Part shown: positions 23,616 to 32,573 of the stretch, one piece after another
Layout: each line of letters opens with the position of its first letter
How positions within the stretch are numbered: position 1 is the first letter of the stretch
Assembly (NCBI GenBank): GCA_902800365.1
Contig: CADCEF010000014.1
Span: forward strand, 33,858-97,857
Origin: an uncultured Prevotella sp.
GTDB taxonomy: Bacteria > Bacteroidota > Bacteroidia > Bacteroidales > Bacteroidaceae
DNA length: 64,000 nucleotides
Direction: 5' to 3'
Translations under genes and position numbers: made by a program
Notes under the pieces: model-generated
Told to the model about the DNA's origin: nothing
Database searches by the model: none
The model's input: only the letters and a program-made list of their open reading frames with translations

Positions 23616-26257
23616 CAGCTTCTACTTATTTGCAGGCCCTTTGTCGAGAGGTCCATCTCAACGAAGCGGGCGTTCTTGCGAGGGCTATTGTCTGTCAGAA
23701 TCTGCTTTATGCGGGCTGCAGCCTCAGGATCCTTGGCTATCATGTAGAGGTAGCCTCCACCACCAGCTCCTGGCAGTTTGTAGCCTAAGCAGAGGTCGTC
23801 GATAAGGCGTGTGAGGGCCTCAACAGACTCAGGGTTGGTGCCAGAATCAAGCAGTTGATTCTGAGTCCATGTTTTGCGCACAAGCTGTCCCATACGTACA
23901 AAGTCGTTCTGCTGGATAGCCTCGTACATATCGAGGGTGTGAGCCTTCATCTGCCTGAGCAGGCGCAACTCATCGCCATGGTTCAAGAACATACGGCGCA
24001 CAATCTCAGCCAGAATACTCTTGGCTGTGCGCGTGATGCCTGTGTAATATAATAGGTGACATGGGCGATACTCGGGCTGAGTCCAGAGGTCGGTGGGCAA
24101 CCAGCGCACCTGTGGATTCTGAGCAAAGCCCCTACCCGTTTGCAGCAGTTTTACGCCACCAAGCACACCACCAAACTGATCCTGCCAACCACCTCCTGTG
24201 GTGAGCATCTGTTCGAGCATAAGTGTGCGATGGCCTATCTCGTTCTTATCCCATCCCAGTCCGCAGAAGTCGTTGAGCGCACCAAGCACGGTGGCAGCAA
24301 GAATACTGCTGGTGCCAAGTCCGCTACCTGCAGGGATAGCAGAGAGAAGGGTTATTTCTATTCCAGAGCCAAAGGCCTCCAACTCGCCTTTCAAAACACC
24401 AGTACCAAAGCCTGCCAGTACAAGAGCAGCCTTGGGGATTGAGAAGGGCGAACCAACGTGCATAAAGTCCTTTAGTTGATCGCTTGTCTCAACAGCCTCC
24501 ATGGCTCCAAGGTCGATGCTACGAAGCACTATTCTAAGCTCCTTTGATGGGCGGATATATGCCTGCAATGGTGGCTGACCATTAAGTTCGATGGCAAGAT
24601 TGATGACGTTTCCACCCTCCATAAGGCAATACGGAGGTGTGTCAGTCCATCCACCAGCGATATCGATACGGACAGGCGAACGGCCCCATACTATCTGGTC
24701 TTCAGCTACGCTGAGGCTTGGCACCTGAGGCTTGGCATCAGTGTCGAGCAATCCCTCGCGGAGGAGGGAGAAGGCCTTGTCGCTCTCGCCACGGAACATG
24801 GCATCGTGTATGCGAGTCATGAGTGGTGCATCATCGTCGAGTGGAGCGGGCATTGGTATGTTCTGCTCGTCGAACTCGCGCTTGGCATCAGCCAGGTCGA
24901 GCTGATAGAACACACTGTGGGTCCAGTTCTCAGCCAGCGCGCTCCAGTTGAGTTTGCGGAAAGCCTTGCGCTGGTTGAAGAGACGATGCAGATTGGCCTC
25001 TGTAGATATTTCCTCAGCAGAGATCATGCGCACAGCATTCTGCACATCGCGAGGCGACGTGATACCATCGAGGGTATCGACAACAGGGAACTGCTGTTTC
25101 TGCTGCTCTGCACCAGCAAAGCGATCGTCGATATGATAGCAGCGGATGGCGTACTCCTTGTCGCCAATGGGCACCACATCGATGCACTCGCCTGGAGCCA
25201 GTTGGAGCTTCCAATCGTTCTCTGGGACTCCTGTTATAATGTTGTCGTGAGTAAGGGTCCACCCCTCGCCCACGTAGCTGTTTTCAATCCAGAGATTTGT
25301 ATTTTCCTCAGTAAAGCGGAAGTTGCAGATGGCATTCTGCACAAAGATGCTGGGATGAGGTTTACGACCATGGTGCATAATCTCGCGCTGGTCGTTAACC
25401 AAGTTCTGAATGCGGAGGGTAGAAGAAATCATCTCGCGCGAAGTTCCGAAATGGTAGAACTCGCCACCCTGCAGAGGTACGATGGCCACAGAGAGCTGCG
25501 AGAGCTCATAGTCAGGCGATGAAGGGTTGGTGCCAAGCGCACATCCGAACTCGGAATACAGATCATATTCGATAAACTCATCGCCTTTCTTCGACTTCTT
25601 GGCGAGCAGCTCTACGGCTTTATCGCTAAGGAGCCAGATGCCAATATCTGTAAGATAGTAATGATCCTTCTGTATCTCGTTTAGTGTCTCGATGCTTGGT
25701 TTCTGCAGCATGTGCTTCAATACTGAAGGCGACTTGCGAGAGCTTACAAACACTCCGTGGTTCTTGGCCACAGAGGCATCGAGCCAGAGTCCGTAGCACA
25801 CCACATCGGCATCAGGAATGGGTTGCAGGGGTTGCGACGTGCGCACCAGCACATCGCCACTAACCACCATGGTGTGAATGCGCTCAGGAGCCATCTGCAT
25901 CATCTGCTCGTAGAGGGGCAGTTGCAGACTGAGCAAATCCTGAGAAAGACGCTGACCACGCTCCCAACGGAACACAGGTACAGGGGTGAGTATCTTGCCA
26001 GAAGGGGCGTAAGATGGCAGGCGACGACTCTGTCCGCCAGCGTGCAGAAGTATGCGCTTTTCGCGTGGCAACCACTCGCTGAGCGATTCGCCATCCTCAA
26101 CTGTCATACAGGCCTGAAGCAACCAAGTGGTGCCTCCGCCACTACCCAACTTATGACCAACAGGGTCGTTGGTACAGAAGTACTCCTCGCGACTGAGTCC
26201 TGTTACATCGTGAAAACTATCCACCAAGTTTGGTGGCAAGGAAAGCAACTTTTTCAT
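23615..26257 (-). CDS. fkp: bifunctional fucokinase / L-fucose-1-phosphate guanylyltransferase
   Basis: 880 aa, closely resembling Bacteroides Fkp. The N-terminal guanylyltransferase has LLHAGGQSRRLP and GKILTPVPVFRWERGQ. The C-terminal GHMP kinase has SPVRIDIAGGWTDTPPY, the ATP loop PAGSGLGTSS, and the closing motif KLPGAGGGGYLY. It turns free L-fucose into GDP-fucose for capsule and glycoprotein fucosylation. It is about 70 residues shorter than B. fragilis Fkp, with the loss in the linker around residues 380-430. It heads a coupled pair with GSCFA. A long hairpin lies just upstream. Confidence 0.95.
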   Translation of the reverse strand: MKKLLSLPPNLVDSFHDVTGLSREEYFCTNDPVGHKLGSGGGTTWLLQACMTVEDGESLSEWLPREKRILLHAGGQSRRLPSYAPSGKILTPVPVFRWERGQRLSQDLLSLQLPLYEQMMQMAPERIHTMVVSGDVLVRTSQPLQPIPDADVVCYGLWLDASVAKNHGVFVSSRKSPSVLKHMLQKPSIETLNEIQKDHYYLTDIGIWLLSDKAVELLAKKSKKGDEFIEYDLYSEFGCALGTNPSSPDYELSQLSVAIVPLQGGEFYHFGTSREMISSTLRIQNLVNDQREIMHHGRKPHPSIFVQNAICNFRFTEENTNLWIENSYVGEGWTLTHDNIITGVPENDWKLQLAPGECIDVVPIGDKEYAIRCYHIDDRFAGAEQQKQQFPVVDTLDGITSPRDVQNAVRMISAEEISTEANLHRLFNQRKAFRKLNWSALAENWTHSVFYQLDLADAKREFDEQNIPMPAPLDDDAPLMTRIHDAMFRGESDKAFSLLREGLLDTDAKPQVPSLSVAEDQIVWGRSPVRIDIAGGWTDTPPYCLMEGGNVINLAIELNGQPPLQAYIRPSKELRIVLRSIDLGAMEAVETSDQLKDFMHVGSPFSIPKAALVLAGFGTGVLKGELEAFGSGIEITLLSAIPAGSGLGTSSILAATVLGALNDFCGLGWDKNEIGHRTLMLEQMLTTGGGWQDQFGGVLGGVKLLQTGRGFAQNPQVRWLPTDLWTQPEYRPCHLLYYTGITRTAKSILAEIVRRMFLNHGDELRLLRQMKAHTLDMYEAIQQNDFVRMGQLVRKTWTQNQLLDSGTNPESVEALTRLIDDLCLGYKLPGAGGGGYLYMIAKDPEAAARIKQILTDNSPRKNARFVEMDLSTKGLQISRS

Positions 26258-26270
26258 ATTATTTATTTTT

Positions 26271-26341
26271 GCAACGGACTACAGGACTTAAAGACTTTTT
26301 CTATTGGATTAATCAGTCCTGTCAGTCCTGTAGTCCGTTGC
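26271..26341. repeat. 18-bp perfect inverted repeat between YfhO and fkp
   Basis: GCAACGGACTACAGGACT at 26271-26288 is repeated inverted at 26324-26341 around a 35-base loop, and an extra CAGTCCTGT unit sits beside the right arm. It fills the gap between two minus-strand genes. No T-run follows on the minus strand, so a simple terminator is unlikely. Confidence 0.7.
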
Positions 26342-26346
26342 TAAAT

Positions 26347-28848
26347 TTAACTATTCTTTTGGCGGCGGCGATAGGCCATAAACAGGGCGCCACCTACCAC
26401 CAGTATCAAAATGCCGTAAGCCAGATAGGCGATGGTCTCAGTGGTATCTACCGACTTGGGGAAGAAGCTGAGAACCACCTCGTGTTTACCAGGCTTTACG
26501 TTGAGGGCACGCAGGATATAGTCTACCCTACCCAACTCAGCTGGCTCGCCATCGATGGTGGCTGTCCAACCAGGATAATAAATCTCAGAGAACACCACTA
26601 CGCCACCCTTACCAGAATTAACATCGTAGGTAAGCTGGTTGGGCTCGTAGGTCTTGATGGTAACCATGCTCAGTGTGTCCTGAGCAACACCATCGCCAAG
26701 CTGAGCCTTGAATTTCTCATCAGCTACAGCCTCGTGGCGCAGATTAATCTTGCCAACAGCCAGAATCTCTTCGTTAGCATTCTTGGCATAGCTAACCTTA
26801 TCAACAAACCATGCGTTTCCAAATGCGTATGGGTTCTGCAGAGGAACGGTCTGGCCACCCTGAAGTGGGAAGATAAAGTAGCGAGTGTTGAGCATGTTGA
26901 GCACAGGACAGATGCTGTCGCCCTTAACCTGAGTCATGTCGCCACCAGCCTCAGCCACAGCATTCATTGTGGCCTGCATCTCTGGTGAGATATACTGCTC
27001 TATCATCTCCTGATAGCGGCGCAGCTTGGCAGCATGATAGCCTCCGATGCTCTTATGATAATATGATGTCTCGTTCTCGTTGAAGGTGTTTGATGCGAGA
27101 TTGAGCACGCGATAATCAAGTGTCTTGTCGCGCAGAATCAGTTCGTCAGTCTGCGACATCTGCTGTGGAGCCTCGCGCTCGCTCTGTGGCACAAACATAT
27201 CGTCGTTAAGATAGCGTTTGTTTACTGTCCAGAGGTCTACCAGACAGAGCACCAGGATGATGCCAACGCCATACTCCTTCTTCAGCTTTCCGAAGGTCAT
27301 GGCCAACAGCACGCCTGTGCCAACCAGGATGATATAGAACGAACGCATGGCGTCGCTGGTGAACACGGCCTTACGCATCTCAATAAGATTGCTTGTGAGT
27401 GGGGCGATATGCTCCTGAGGCAGTGTGCTTAGTGCGCGCATCTCGCTCGAAGAGATAAAGCTGTCGAAGAACAGAGATGGCATCATCGAGAACAACAGGG
27501 CGATACCGCCAGTCAACAGGAAGCTAATGCCCACGAACTTCATTCGGGGTTTCATAAGCTCTGGCTCGTCGAGGAACTTCTTCAGAGCCATCATTGCCAA
27601 CAGAGGTATTGTGAACTCAGCGATTACCAATATCGATGCCACAGTACGGAACTTAGAATACATGGGAACATAATCGAGGAAGAAGTCGGTGAATCCCATG
27701 AAGTTACGTCCCCACGATAGGAGTATCGACAGAATGGTGGCTGCAAGCAGAGCCCACTTCATTGGGCCCTTTACGATGAACAAGCCCAGAATGAAGAGCA
27801 TCATGACGAATGCTCCAACATATACAGGACCGCTGGTTCCAGGCTGCTCGCCCCAATACTGACCTATCTGCTGATAGATGCTCTCGTAGTTAGGATCGGC
27901 CTTCTCCATGGCAATCTTACTCTCCGACATAGGCACTGATGCACCACCCTTGGTGTTTGGAACAAGCAGAGTCCAGGTCTCGTCGATGCCATAGCTCCAC
28001 TGAGTGATATAGTCGCGCTCCAGACCACTGTTGGTCTGATTGGCAGAGTTCTTCTTAACAAGCTCGCTCTTGCCACGCATTGACTCCTGACCATACTGCC
28101 ATGTGTGGTAGATGGTACTCAGGTTGATGCACACACCAATGGCAGCACCTGCGATACTTACGCCAGTGGCCTTGGCAAAATGAACATACTGCTTATTGCG
28201 GATGGCATCTACCAGCCAAGCTATCACCATCGCAAGGATGATGAACAGATAGTAGTAGGTCATCTGCACGTGGTTGGCGTTAATCTCGAATGCAGTGAAA
28301 ATGGCTGTGAGCAGGAATCCCCACAGATATTTGCCTCGATAGGCCAGCACAAGTCCTGCTATCAGTGGTGGCAGATAGGCCAAAGCCCACACCTTCCAGA
28401 TGTGTCCTGCAGCGATGATGATAAGGAAATAGGTACTGAACGCCCATATTATGGAGCCTAATGCTGCCAGATGCTGACGGAAGTCGAACGCACGCAGCAG
28501 GATATAGAATCCCAGCAGATAGGCAAACACGTACCACACATTCTCAGGCAAGAACAGATGGTATATCTTTATCATCGCGCCAAGCTTATCGGTTGATTTG
28601 TATGATGGTGCCATCTGGTAGGTAGGCATACCTCCGAACAGGGCGTTAGTCCAACGACTGCGCTCGCCCGTCTTCTGCAGATACTCCACACTCTCCTGCC
28701 CTGCACCGCGTCCAGCAGATGCATCGTGACGATAAAGAATGCGCCCCTCGATATCAGCGGGGAAGAAATAAGCGAAGGCCAGAACGGCAAATAACAACAC
28801 TGCCAACATATCGGGCAGCCATTTTTTCAGTAATGTCATAACTTGCAA
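26347..28848 (-). CDS. YfhO-family membrane protein
   Basis: 833 aa. A dozen or more hydrophobic segments between residues 12 and 560 are followed by a large extracytoplasmic domain (about 570-795), then a final helix near 800-825 and an RRRQK tail. The early motif D-A-S-A-G plus the NALFGGMPTYQ block fits YfhO proteins, GT-C-like membrane proteins implicated in surface-polymer glycosylation. The substrate is unknown. It has its own -7 element (28865-28873) facing away from the divergent RNA methyltransferase gene. Confidence 0.88.
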   Translation of the reverse strand: MQVMTLLKKWLPDMLAVLLFAVLAFAYFFPADIEGRILYRHDASAGRGAGQESVEYLQKTGERSRWTNALFGGMPTYQMAPSYKSTDKLGAMIKIYHLFLPENVWYVFAYLLGFYILLRAFDFRQHLAALGSIIWAFSTYFLIIIAAGHIWKVWALAYLPPLIAGLVLAYRGKYLWGFLLTAIFTAFEINANHVQMTYYYLFIILAMVIAWLVDAIRNKQYVHFAKATGVSIAGAAIGVCINLSTIYHTWQYGQESMRGKSELVKKNSANQTNSGLERDYITQWSYGIDETWTLLVPNTKGGASVPMSESKIAMEKADPNYESIYQQIGQYWGEQPGTSGPVYVGAFVMMLFILGLFIVKGPMKWALLAATILSILLSWGRNFMGFTDFFLDYVPMYSKFRTVASILVIAEFTIPLLAMMALKKFLDEPELMKPRMKFVGISFLLTGGIALLFSMMPSLFFDSFISSSEMRALSTLPQEHIAPLTSNLIEMRKAVFTSDAMRSFYIILVGTGVLLAMTFGKLKKEYGVGIILVLCLVDLWTVNKRYLNDDMFVPQSEREAPQQMSQTDELILRDKTLDYRVLNLASNTFNENETSYYHKSIGGYHAAKLRRYQEMIEQYISPEMQATMNAVAEAGGDMTQVKGDSICPVLNMLNTRYFIFPLQGGQTVPLQNPYAFGNAWFVDKVSYAKNANEEILAVGKINLRHEAVADEKFKAQLGDGVAQDTLSMVTIKTYEPNQLTYDVNSGKGGVVVFSEIYYPGWTATIDGEPAELGRVDYILRALNVKPGKHEVVLSFFPKSVDTTETIAYLAYGILILVVGGALFMAYRRRQKNS

Positions 28849-28864
28849 ATTATTTAATTTGCCT

Positions 28865-28873
28865 GCAAAATTA
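28865..28873 (-). promoter_or_regulatory. promoter -7 element for YfhO
   Basis: TAATTTTGC on the minus strand, 16 bases from the start at 28848. Confidence 0.5.
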
Positions 28874-28916
28874 AAAAAAATCCGTGTAATGAGCGTAATC
28901 CGTGCCTAAAAATTTG

Positions 28917-28925
28917 TATCTTTGC
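28917..28925 (+). promoter_or_regulatory. promoter -7 element for the RNA methyltransferase
   Basis: TATCTTTGC ends 9 bases before the ATG at 28935, giving a very short leader. It rules out the upstream in-frame ATG at 28902. Confidence 0.55.
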
Positions 28926-28934
28926 AGCAAAAAT

Positions 28935-29681
28935 ATGGAAGAAACGATAATTACAAGCGTACAGAACGCCAAAATAAAGCACGTTGTAGCCCTACAGCAG
29001 AAATCCTCACTCCGACGTGAGGAGGGGCTTTTTGTGGTTGAAGGTCAGCGCGAGATAGAGCACTGCAAGGCCTGTGGATACGAGGTGATTGAGGAGTATA
29101 TCCGCGACGTAAACGTTACGCCACAGGTTTACGAGAAGATGGCCTATCGTGGCAGCACTGAGGGTCACATAGCCGTGGTGCGAAGCCAAGAGCACACATT
29201 GGCCAAGCTGCAATTAAAGGAGAATCCATTGATAGTGGTACTTGAGAGTGTTGAGAAGCCTGGCAACTTAGGAGCTATCCTGCGTAGTGCCGAGGCTGCT
29301 GGCATCGATGCGCTGATAGTGTGCGACCCGCTTACTGACATGTACAATCCCAACGTGATTCGTGCCAGCATAGGTGGTGTGTTCTGCGTGCCTACAGCAG
29401 TGTGTACATCGCAGGAGTGTATCGCTTTCCTCAAGCAGCATGGCATAAAGATTCTTACAGCCCAGCTGCAGGACTCTTACGAGTATTACGACTACGACAT
29501 GACTCAGGGCACAGCCATCGTGATGGGTACAGAGAGTACAGGCCTGACCAATCAGTGGCGCGAGGCTGCTGATGCTCACATCCGCATACCGATGTTGGGC
29601 CGACTTGATTCGCTGAACGTGAGTGTTTCAGCTGCCATCCTGATGTACGAGGCAGTGCGCCAGAGGCAATGTAAAATGTAA
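28935..29681 (+). CDS. TrmH/SpoU-family RNA 2'-O-methyltransferase
   Basis: 248 aa. An N-terminal substrate-binding domain (about 1-95) is followed by a SPOUT domain with the three usual motifs: ESVEKPGNLGAILRSAEA (motif 1), IVMGTESTGL (motif 2) and IPMLGRLDSLNVSVSAAI (motif 3). It uses SAM to methylate the 2'-OH of an rRNA or tRNA nucleoside; the exact target cannot be told. It precedes mtnN by 44 bases of AT-rich tandem sequence. MtnN recycles SAM by-products, so the neighbourhood is metabolically sensible. Confidence 0.92.
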   Translation: MEETIITSVQNAKIKHVVALQQKSSLRREEGLFVVEGQREIEHCKACGYEVIEEYIRDVNVTPQVYEKMAYRGSTEGHIAVVRSQEHTLAKLQLKENPLIVVLESVEKPGNLGAILRSAEAAGIDALIVCDPLTDMYNPNVIRASIGGVFCVPTAVCTSQECIAFLKQHGIKILTAQLQDSYEYYDYDMTQGTAIVMGTESTGLTNQWREAADAHIRIPMLGRLDSLNVSVSAAILMYEAVRQRQCKM

Positions 29682-29725
29682 AAATTCAAAAATGTAAAAA
29701 TGTAAAAATTGTCAAATAGTCAAAT

Positions 29726-30355
29726 ATGAAGGTTGGAATGATAGTAGCGATGGATAAGGAGCTAAAGCAGCTGCGTCCATTATTTCCAGAAGATAAAGTG
29801 ATTCTGCAGAAGAGTGGTATAGCCACCGTCAATGCCGCTATCCAGGCAGTAGAGATGATTCGTCAGTATAAGCCCGATGTGATTATCTCGAGTGGTTGCG
29901 CTGGTGGCAATGGCGACGACATCAACCTGCAGGACGTAGTGGTTAGCAGTGAGCTTACCTACCACGATGTGTATTGTGGCTACGCCATCGACGAGAGCAC
30001 CATCTATGGTCAGGTGCAGGGCTTGCCAGCCCGCTATCAGGCCGACCCGTATCTGCTGGAGAAAGCCCAACTGACAGGTGCTAAACCAGGACTGATTGTG
30101 ACAGGCGACTGGTTTGTGGATTCGAAAGAGAAGATGCGCGAGATAGTTGGCCACTTCCCCGAGGCCAAGGCGGTAGATATGGAGAGCTGTGCCATCGCTC
30201 AGGTGTGCCACATCTACAAGGTGCCATTCATCTCGTTCCGCGTAATCAGCGATATCCCTCTGCGCGACACAGATGCCTCGCAGTACCACAATTTCTGGGA
30301 TACGGTAGCAGAGAAGTCATTCCAAACCACAAAGACTTTCATCGAAAGCCTGTAG
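29726..30355 (+). CDS. mtnN: 5'-methylthioadenosine/S-adenosylhomocysteine nucleosidase
   Basis: 209 aa, the normal size for MTA/SAH nucleosidase (Pfs). It has the N-terminal GMIVAMDKEL and the purine/ribose-binding VDMESCAIAQV near 152-162, and ends with the catalytic Asp motif ISDIPL. It cleaves SAH to adenine and S-ribosylhomocysteine, the substrate of LuxS encoded next (luxS start 180 bases away), so the two form the SAH-recycling/AI-2 route. A dispersed repeat has inserted between them. Confidence 0.93.
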   Translation: MKVGMIVAMDKELKQLRPLFPEDKVILQKSGIATVNAAIQAVEMIRQYKPDVIISSGCAGGNGDDINLQDVVVSSELTYHDVYCGYAIDESTIYGQVQGLPARYQADPYLLEKAQLTGAKPGLIVTGDWFVDSKEKMREIVGHFPEAKAVDMESCAIAQVCHIYKVPFISFRVISDIPLRDTDASQYHNFWDTVAEKSFQTTKTFIESL

Positions 30356-30372
30356 GAGGAGGTCCCCCCCGT

Positions 30373-30510
30373 TGTCATTCCGAGCGTAGTCGAGGAATCT
30401 CTGCGGCTTGGCGCTTGCGCCCTTTGGGCGCATTTCATGAGATCTCTCCACGCGCTATCGCTTGGTCGAGATGACAAGGGGGAAGAAAAATCGCTTGGTC
30501 GAGATGACAG
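30373..30510. repeat. dispersed palindromic repeat, copy R1, plus partial copy
   Basis: Starts TGTCATTCCGAGCGTAGTCG and ends TTGGTCGAGATGACA (30373-30477). The last part is repeated again at 30491-30510. Ends are inverted repeats. Same family as 40581-40684 and 41970-42049. Confidence 0.75.
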
Positions 30511-30536
30511 TTAATTATGAATTAAAAAATAAAAAA

Positions 30537-31031
30537 ATGGAGGTTATTCAGAGTTTTACGATTGATCATACACGGTTGAAGCCGGGGATTTATGTTTCGC
30601 GCGAGGATAAGGGGTTTACAACCTTTGATTTGCGCATTACCGAACCCAATCAGGAGCCAGCCGTAGCCCCTGCTGCGATGCACAGTCTGGAGCACCTGAT
30701 GGCCACTTGGTTCCGTAACAGCGAGGCAAAAGACGATGTGGTATATGTTGGCCCAATGGGCTGTCTCACAGGCATGTACATAATCATGACTGGCACATAC
30801 ACCGTTGAGGATATGCGTCGCCTGACTATCAAGTGTCTGGAATGGATTCTCACTCAGGATGAGGTGCCAGCCACACGACCTGAGGCTTGCGGAAACTATC
30901 TGCTGCACGACCTGCCCATGTGTAAGTGGGAAAGTGCACGCTATCTGGATCGCCTGAAGAACGATTTCCACTCAGAATACACAAAACTGCAGATTACCCT
31001 CGAGGATGGTAAGGTCTTTGCAGACGCATAA
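30537..31031 (+). CDS. luxS: S-ribosylhomocysteine lyase (AI-2 synthase)
   Basis: 164 aa from the ATG at 30537, the usual LuxS length. An earlier in-frame ATG lies inside the repeat and is not credible. Metal ligands H49 and H53 (HSLEH) and C118 (ACGNYLLHDLP) are present, as is catalytic C76 in GPMGC. It converts S-ribosylhomocysteine to homocysteine and DPD, the AI-2 precursor. It works directly after MtnN, encoded upstream. Confidence 0.95.
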   Translation: MEVIQSFTIDHTRLKPGIYVSREDKGFTTFDLRITEPNQEPAVAPAAMHSLEHLMATWFRNSEAKDDVVYVGPMGCLTGMYIIMTGTYTVEDMRRLTIKCLEWILTQDEVPATRPEACGNYLLHDLPMCKWESARYLDRLKNDFHSEYTKLQITLEDGKVFADA

Positions 31032-31050
31032 CCATCCACTATAAGGGATA

Positions 31051-31716
31051 TCAATAGATAGTCACAGTTCCACCATCGCTCTGAGCATAATCCACGAGCA
31101 GGTTCTGTATATATTCGGCATTGGCTATGACGCGCTCCTTGCAGCCGTCGTAGCCATTTATCAATACTACCAGATGGGTTGTTCCTAGGGTAATCTTTGT
31201 GCGCTCGTTGTCGCTGGTGGGAGTGCCCACACCGCCTTGTGCATCACGATATACGGGCAGTCCGGCTATGTTCAGCGGACCACGACCAATACCCTCGTAG
31301 GGCTCACCCTCCTTGCCTACTCCAAGCACCAGCTCATCGCCCACAAACTTATCGGCATCGAATCCTCCAATGCTGTAGCCATAGGCTATCGAGGCAAGGT
31401 TCACAAGGTCAACAAGCGTGTCAATCTGATACAGTTCCTTGCCTTGCAGCATGCGACGTATCAGCTGCTCGGAAGCAGGGCGATAGCGCGAGGGATCTTT
31501 TCCACATAACTTATATACCGCGCGCGTGGCTGCGATAGAAGGCAGGGCTTTTACGCTGTCGAAGGTAAGCTCCTGGCGCAGTCGTTGTTCAACCTCGTGG
31601 ATGGCATTCCACAGGCGGTCGTTATACGGGGTGTTCACCACCTTGGCATCAACACATGCCCCCACAAACGTAAGGCACACCGTTGATATCTCGTTTGAAA
31701 CACTAATCTTTATCAT
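31051..31716 (-). CDS. B3/B4 tRNA-binding-domain protein
   Basis: 221 aa from the ATG at 31716. It resembles the stand-alone B3/4 domain of phenylalanyl-tRNA synthetase beta chains (Pfam B3_4): LPSIAATRAVYKLCGKDPSRYRPASEQL, then DTLVDLVNLASI. Such free-standing proteins may edit or bind charged tRNAs or act as hydrolases; this is not established. Its ATG overlaps the ispH stop (ATGA). It is the last gene of the meaB-ispH string. Confidence 0.85.
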   Translation of the reverse strand: MIKISVSNEISTVCLTFVGACVDAKVVNTPYNDRLWNAIHEVEQRLRQELTFDSVKALPSIAATRAVYKLCGKDPSRYRPASEQLIRRMLQGKELYQIDTLVDLVNLASIAYGYSIGGFDADKFVGDELVLGVGKEGEPYEGIGRGPLNIAGLPVYRDAQGGVGTPTSDNERTKITLGTTHLVVLINGYDGCKERVIANAEYIQNLLVDYAQSDGGTVTIY

Positions 31717-32573
31717 TTCTGCATGTTCTGTATAGCGTCGCTGCACTGCTCCATCAGCCAGCGTGGTGTGCTGGTGGCTCCGCAGATGCCTACACTCTGA
31801 ATGCCTTCGAGCCAGGCGGCCTCAATCTCCTGAGGTTCTTCTACCAGGTGGGTATTCGGATTCACACGCAGGCACTCGTTGTAGAGCACCTTTCCGTTCG
31901 AGCTCTTCCTTCCGCACACAAAGAGAATCAGGTCGTGCTTGGCAGCAAACTGCGATATGTTGGGCATACGGTTGGCTACCGAACGACAGATGGTGTCGAA
32001 GCTCTTAAAGGTGGCATCGGGCGATATGTGCGTCTGGATATAGTCGATGATGCGGTTAAACTCGTCGAGCGACTTAGTGGTCTGCGAATAGAGGTAGATG
32101 TCGCGTGTAAAATCGAGCTTCGTCACCTCGTCGCTGCTCTCAATGACGATGGCGTTGCTATGCGTCTGTCCCACAAGTCCGAGCACCTCAGCGTGACCTT
32201 TCTTTCCGAAGATCACAATCTGAGCCGTACCGTTTTCGTCGTACTGCGCTTTGATGCGTTTCTGCAGTTTCAGTACCACAGGACAGGTGGCATCGATAAT
32301 CTCGATGTTGTTCTTACGAGCCAACTCGTAGGTCTCAGGTGGCTCACCATGGGCGCGCAACAGCACCTTGGCATCGTGCAACTGCTCCATCTCCTCGTGG
32401 TTGATGGTAATCAGTCCCATCTCGCGCAGGCGGTCGCACTCACGACCGTTATGCACAATATCGCCAAGACAGTATAGTTTCTCGCCTTTGGCCAGTTCTT
32501 CTTCGGCTTTCTTGATGGCAGTGGTCACTCCGAAGCAGAATCCACTGCCTTCATCAATCTCAATTTGAATCAT
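31713..32573 (-). CDS. ispH: 4-hydroxy-3-methylbut-2-enyl diphosphate reductase
   Basis: 286 aa, the typical IspH size. Cluster-ligand cysteines are in GFCFGV (C13), DATCPVV and GICGATSTP, and the conserved VHN and HGEP blocks are present. It performs the last MEP-pathway step to IPP and DMAPP with a [4Fe-4S] cluster in the cytoplasm. Its start overlaps the meaB stop (ATGA), and its stop overlaps the next ATG. Confidence 0.95.
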   Translation of the reverse strand: MIQIEIDEGSGFCFGVTTAIKKAEEELAKGEKLYCLGDIVHNGRECDRLREMGLITINHEEMEQLHDAKVLLRAHGEPPETYELARKNNIEIIDATCPVVLKLQKRIKAQYDENGTAQIVIFGKKGHAEVLGLVGQTHSNAIVIESSDEVTKLDFTRDIYLYSQTTKSLDEFNRIIDYIQTHISPDATFKSFDTICRSVANRMPNISQFAAKHDLILFVCGRKSSNGKVLYNECLRVNPNTHLVEEPQEIEAAWLEGIQSVGICGATSTPRWLMEQCSDAIQNMQK

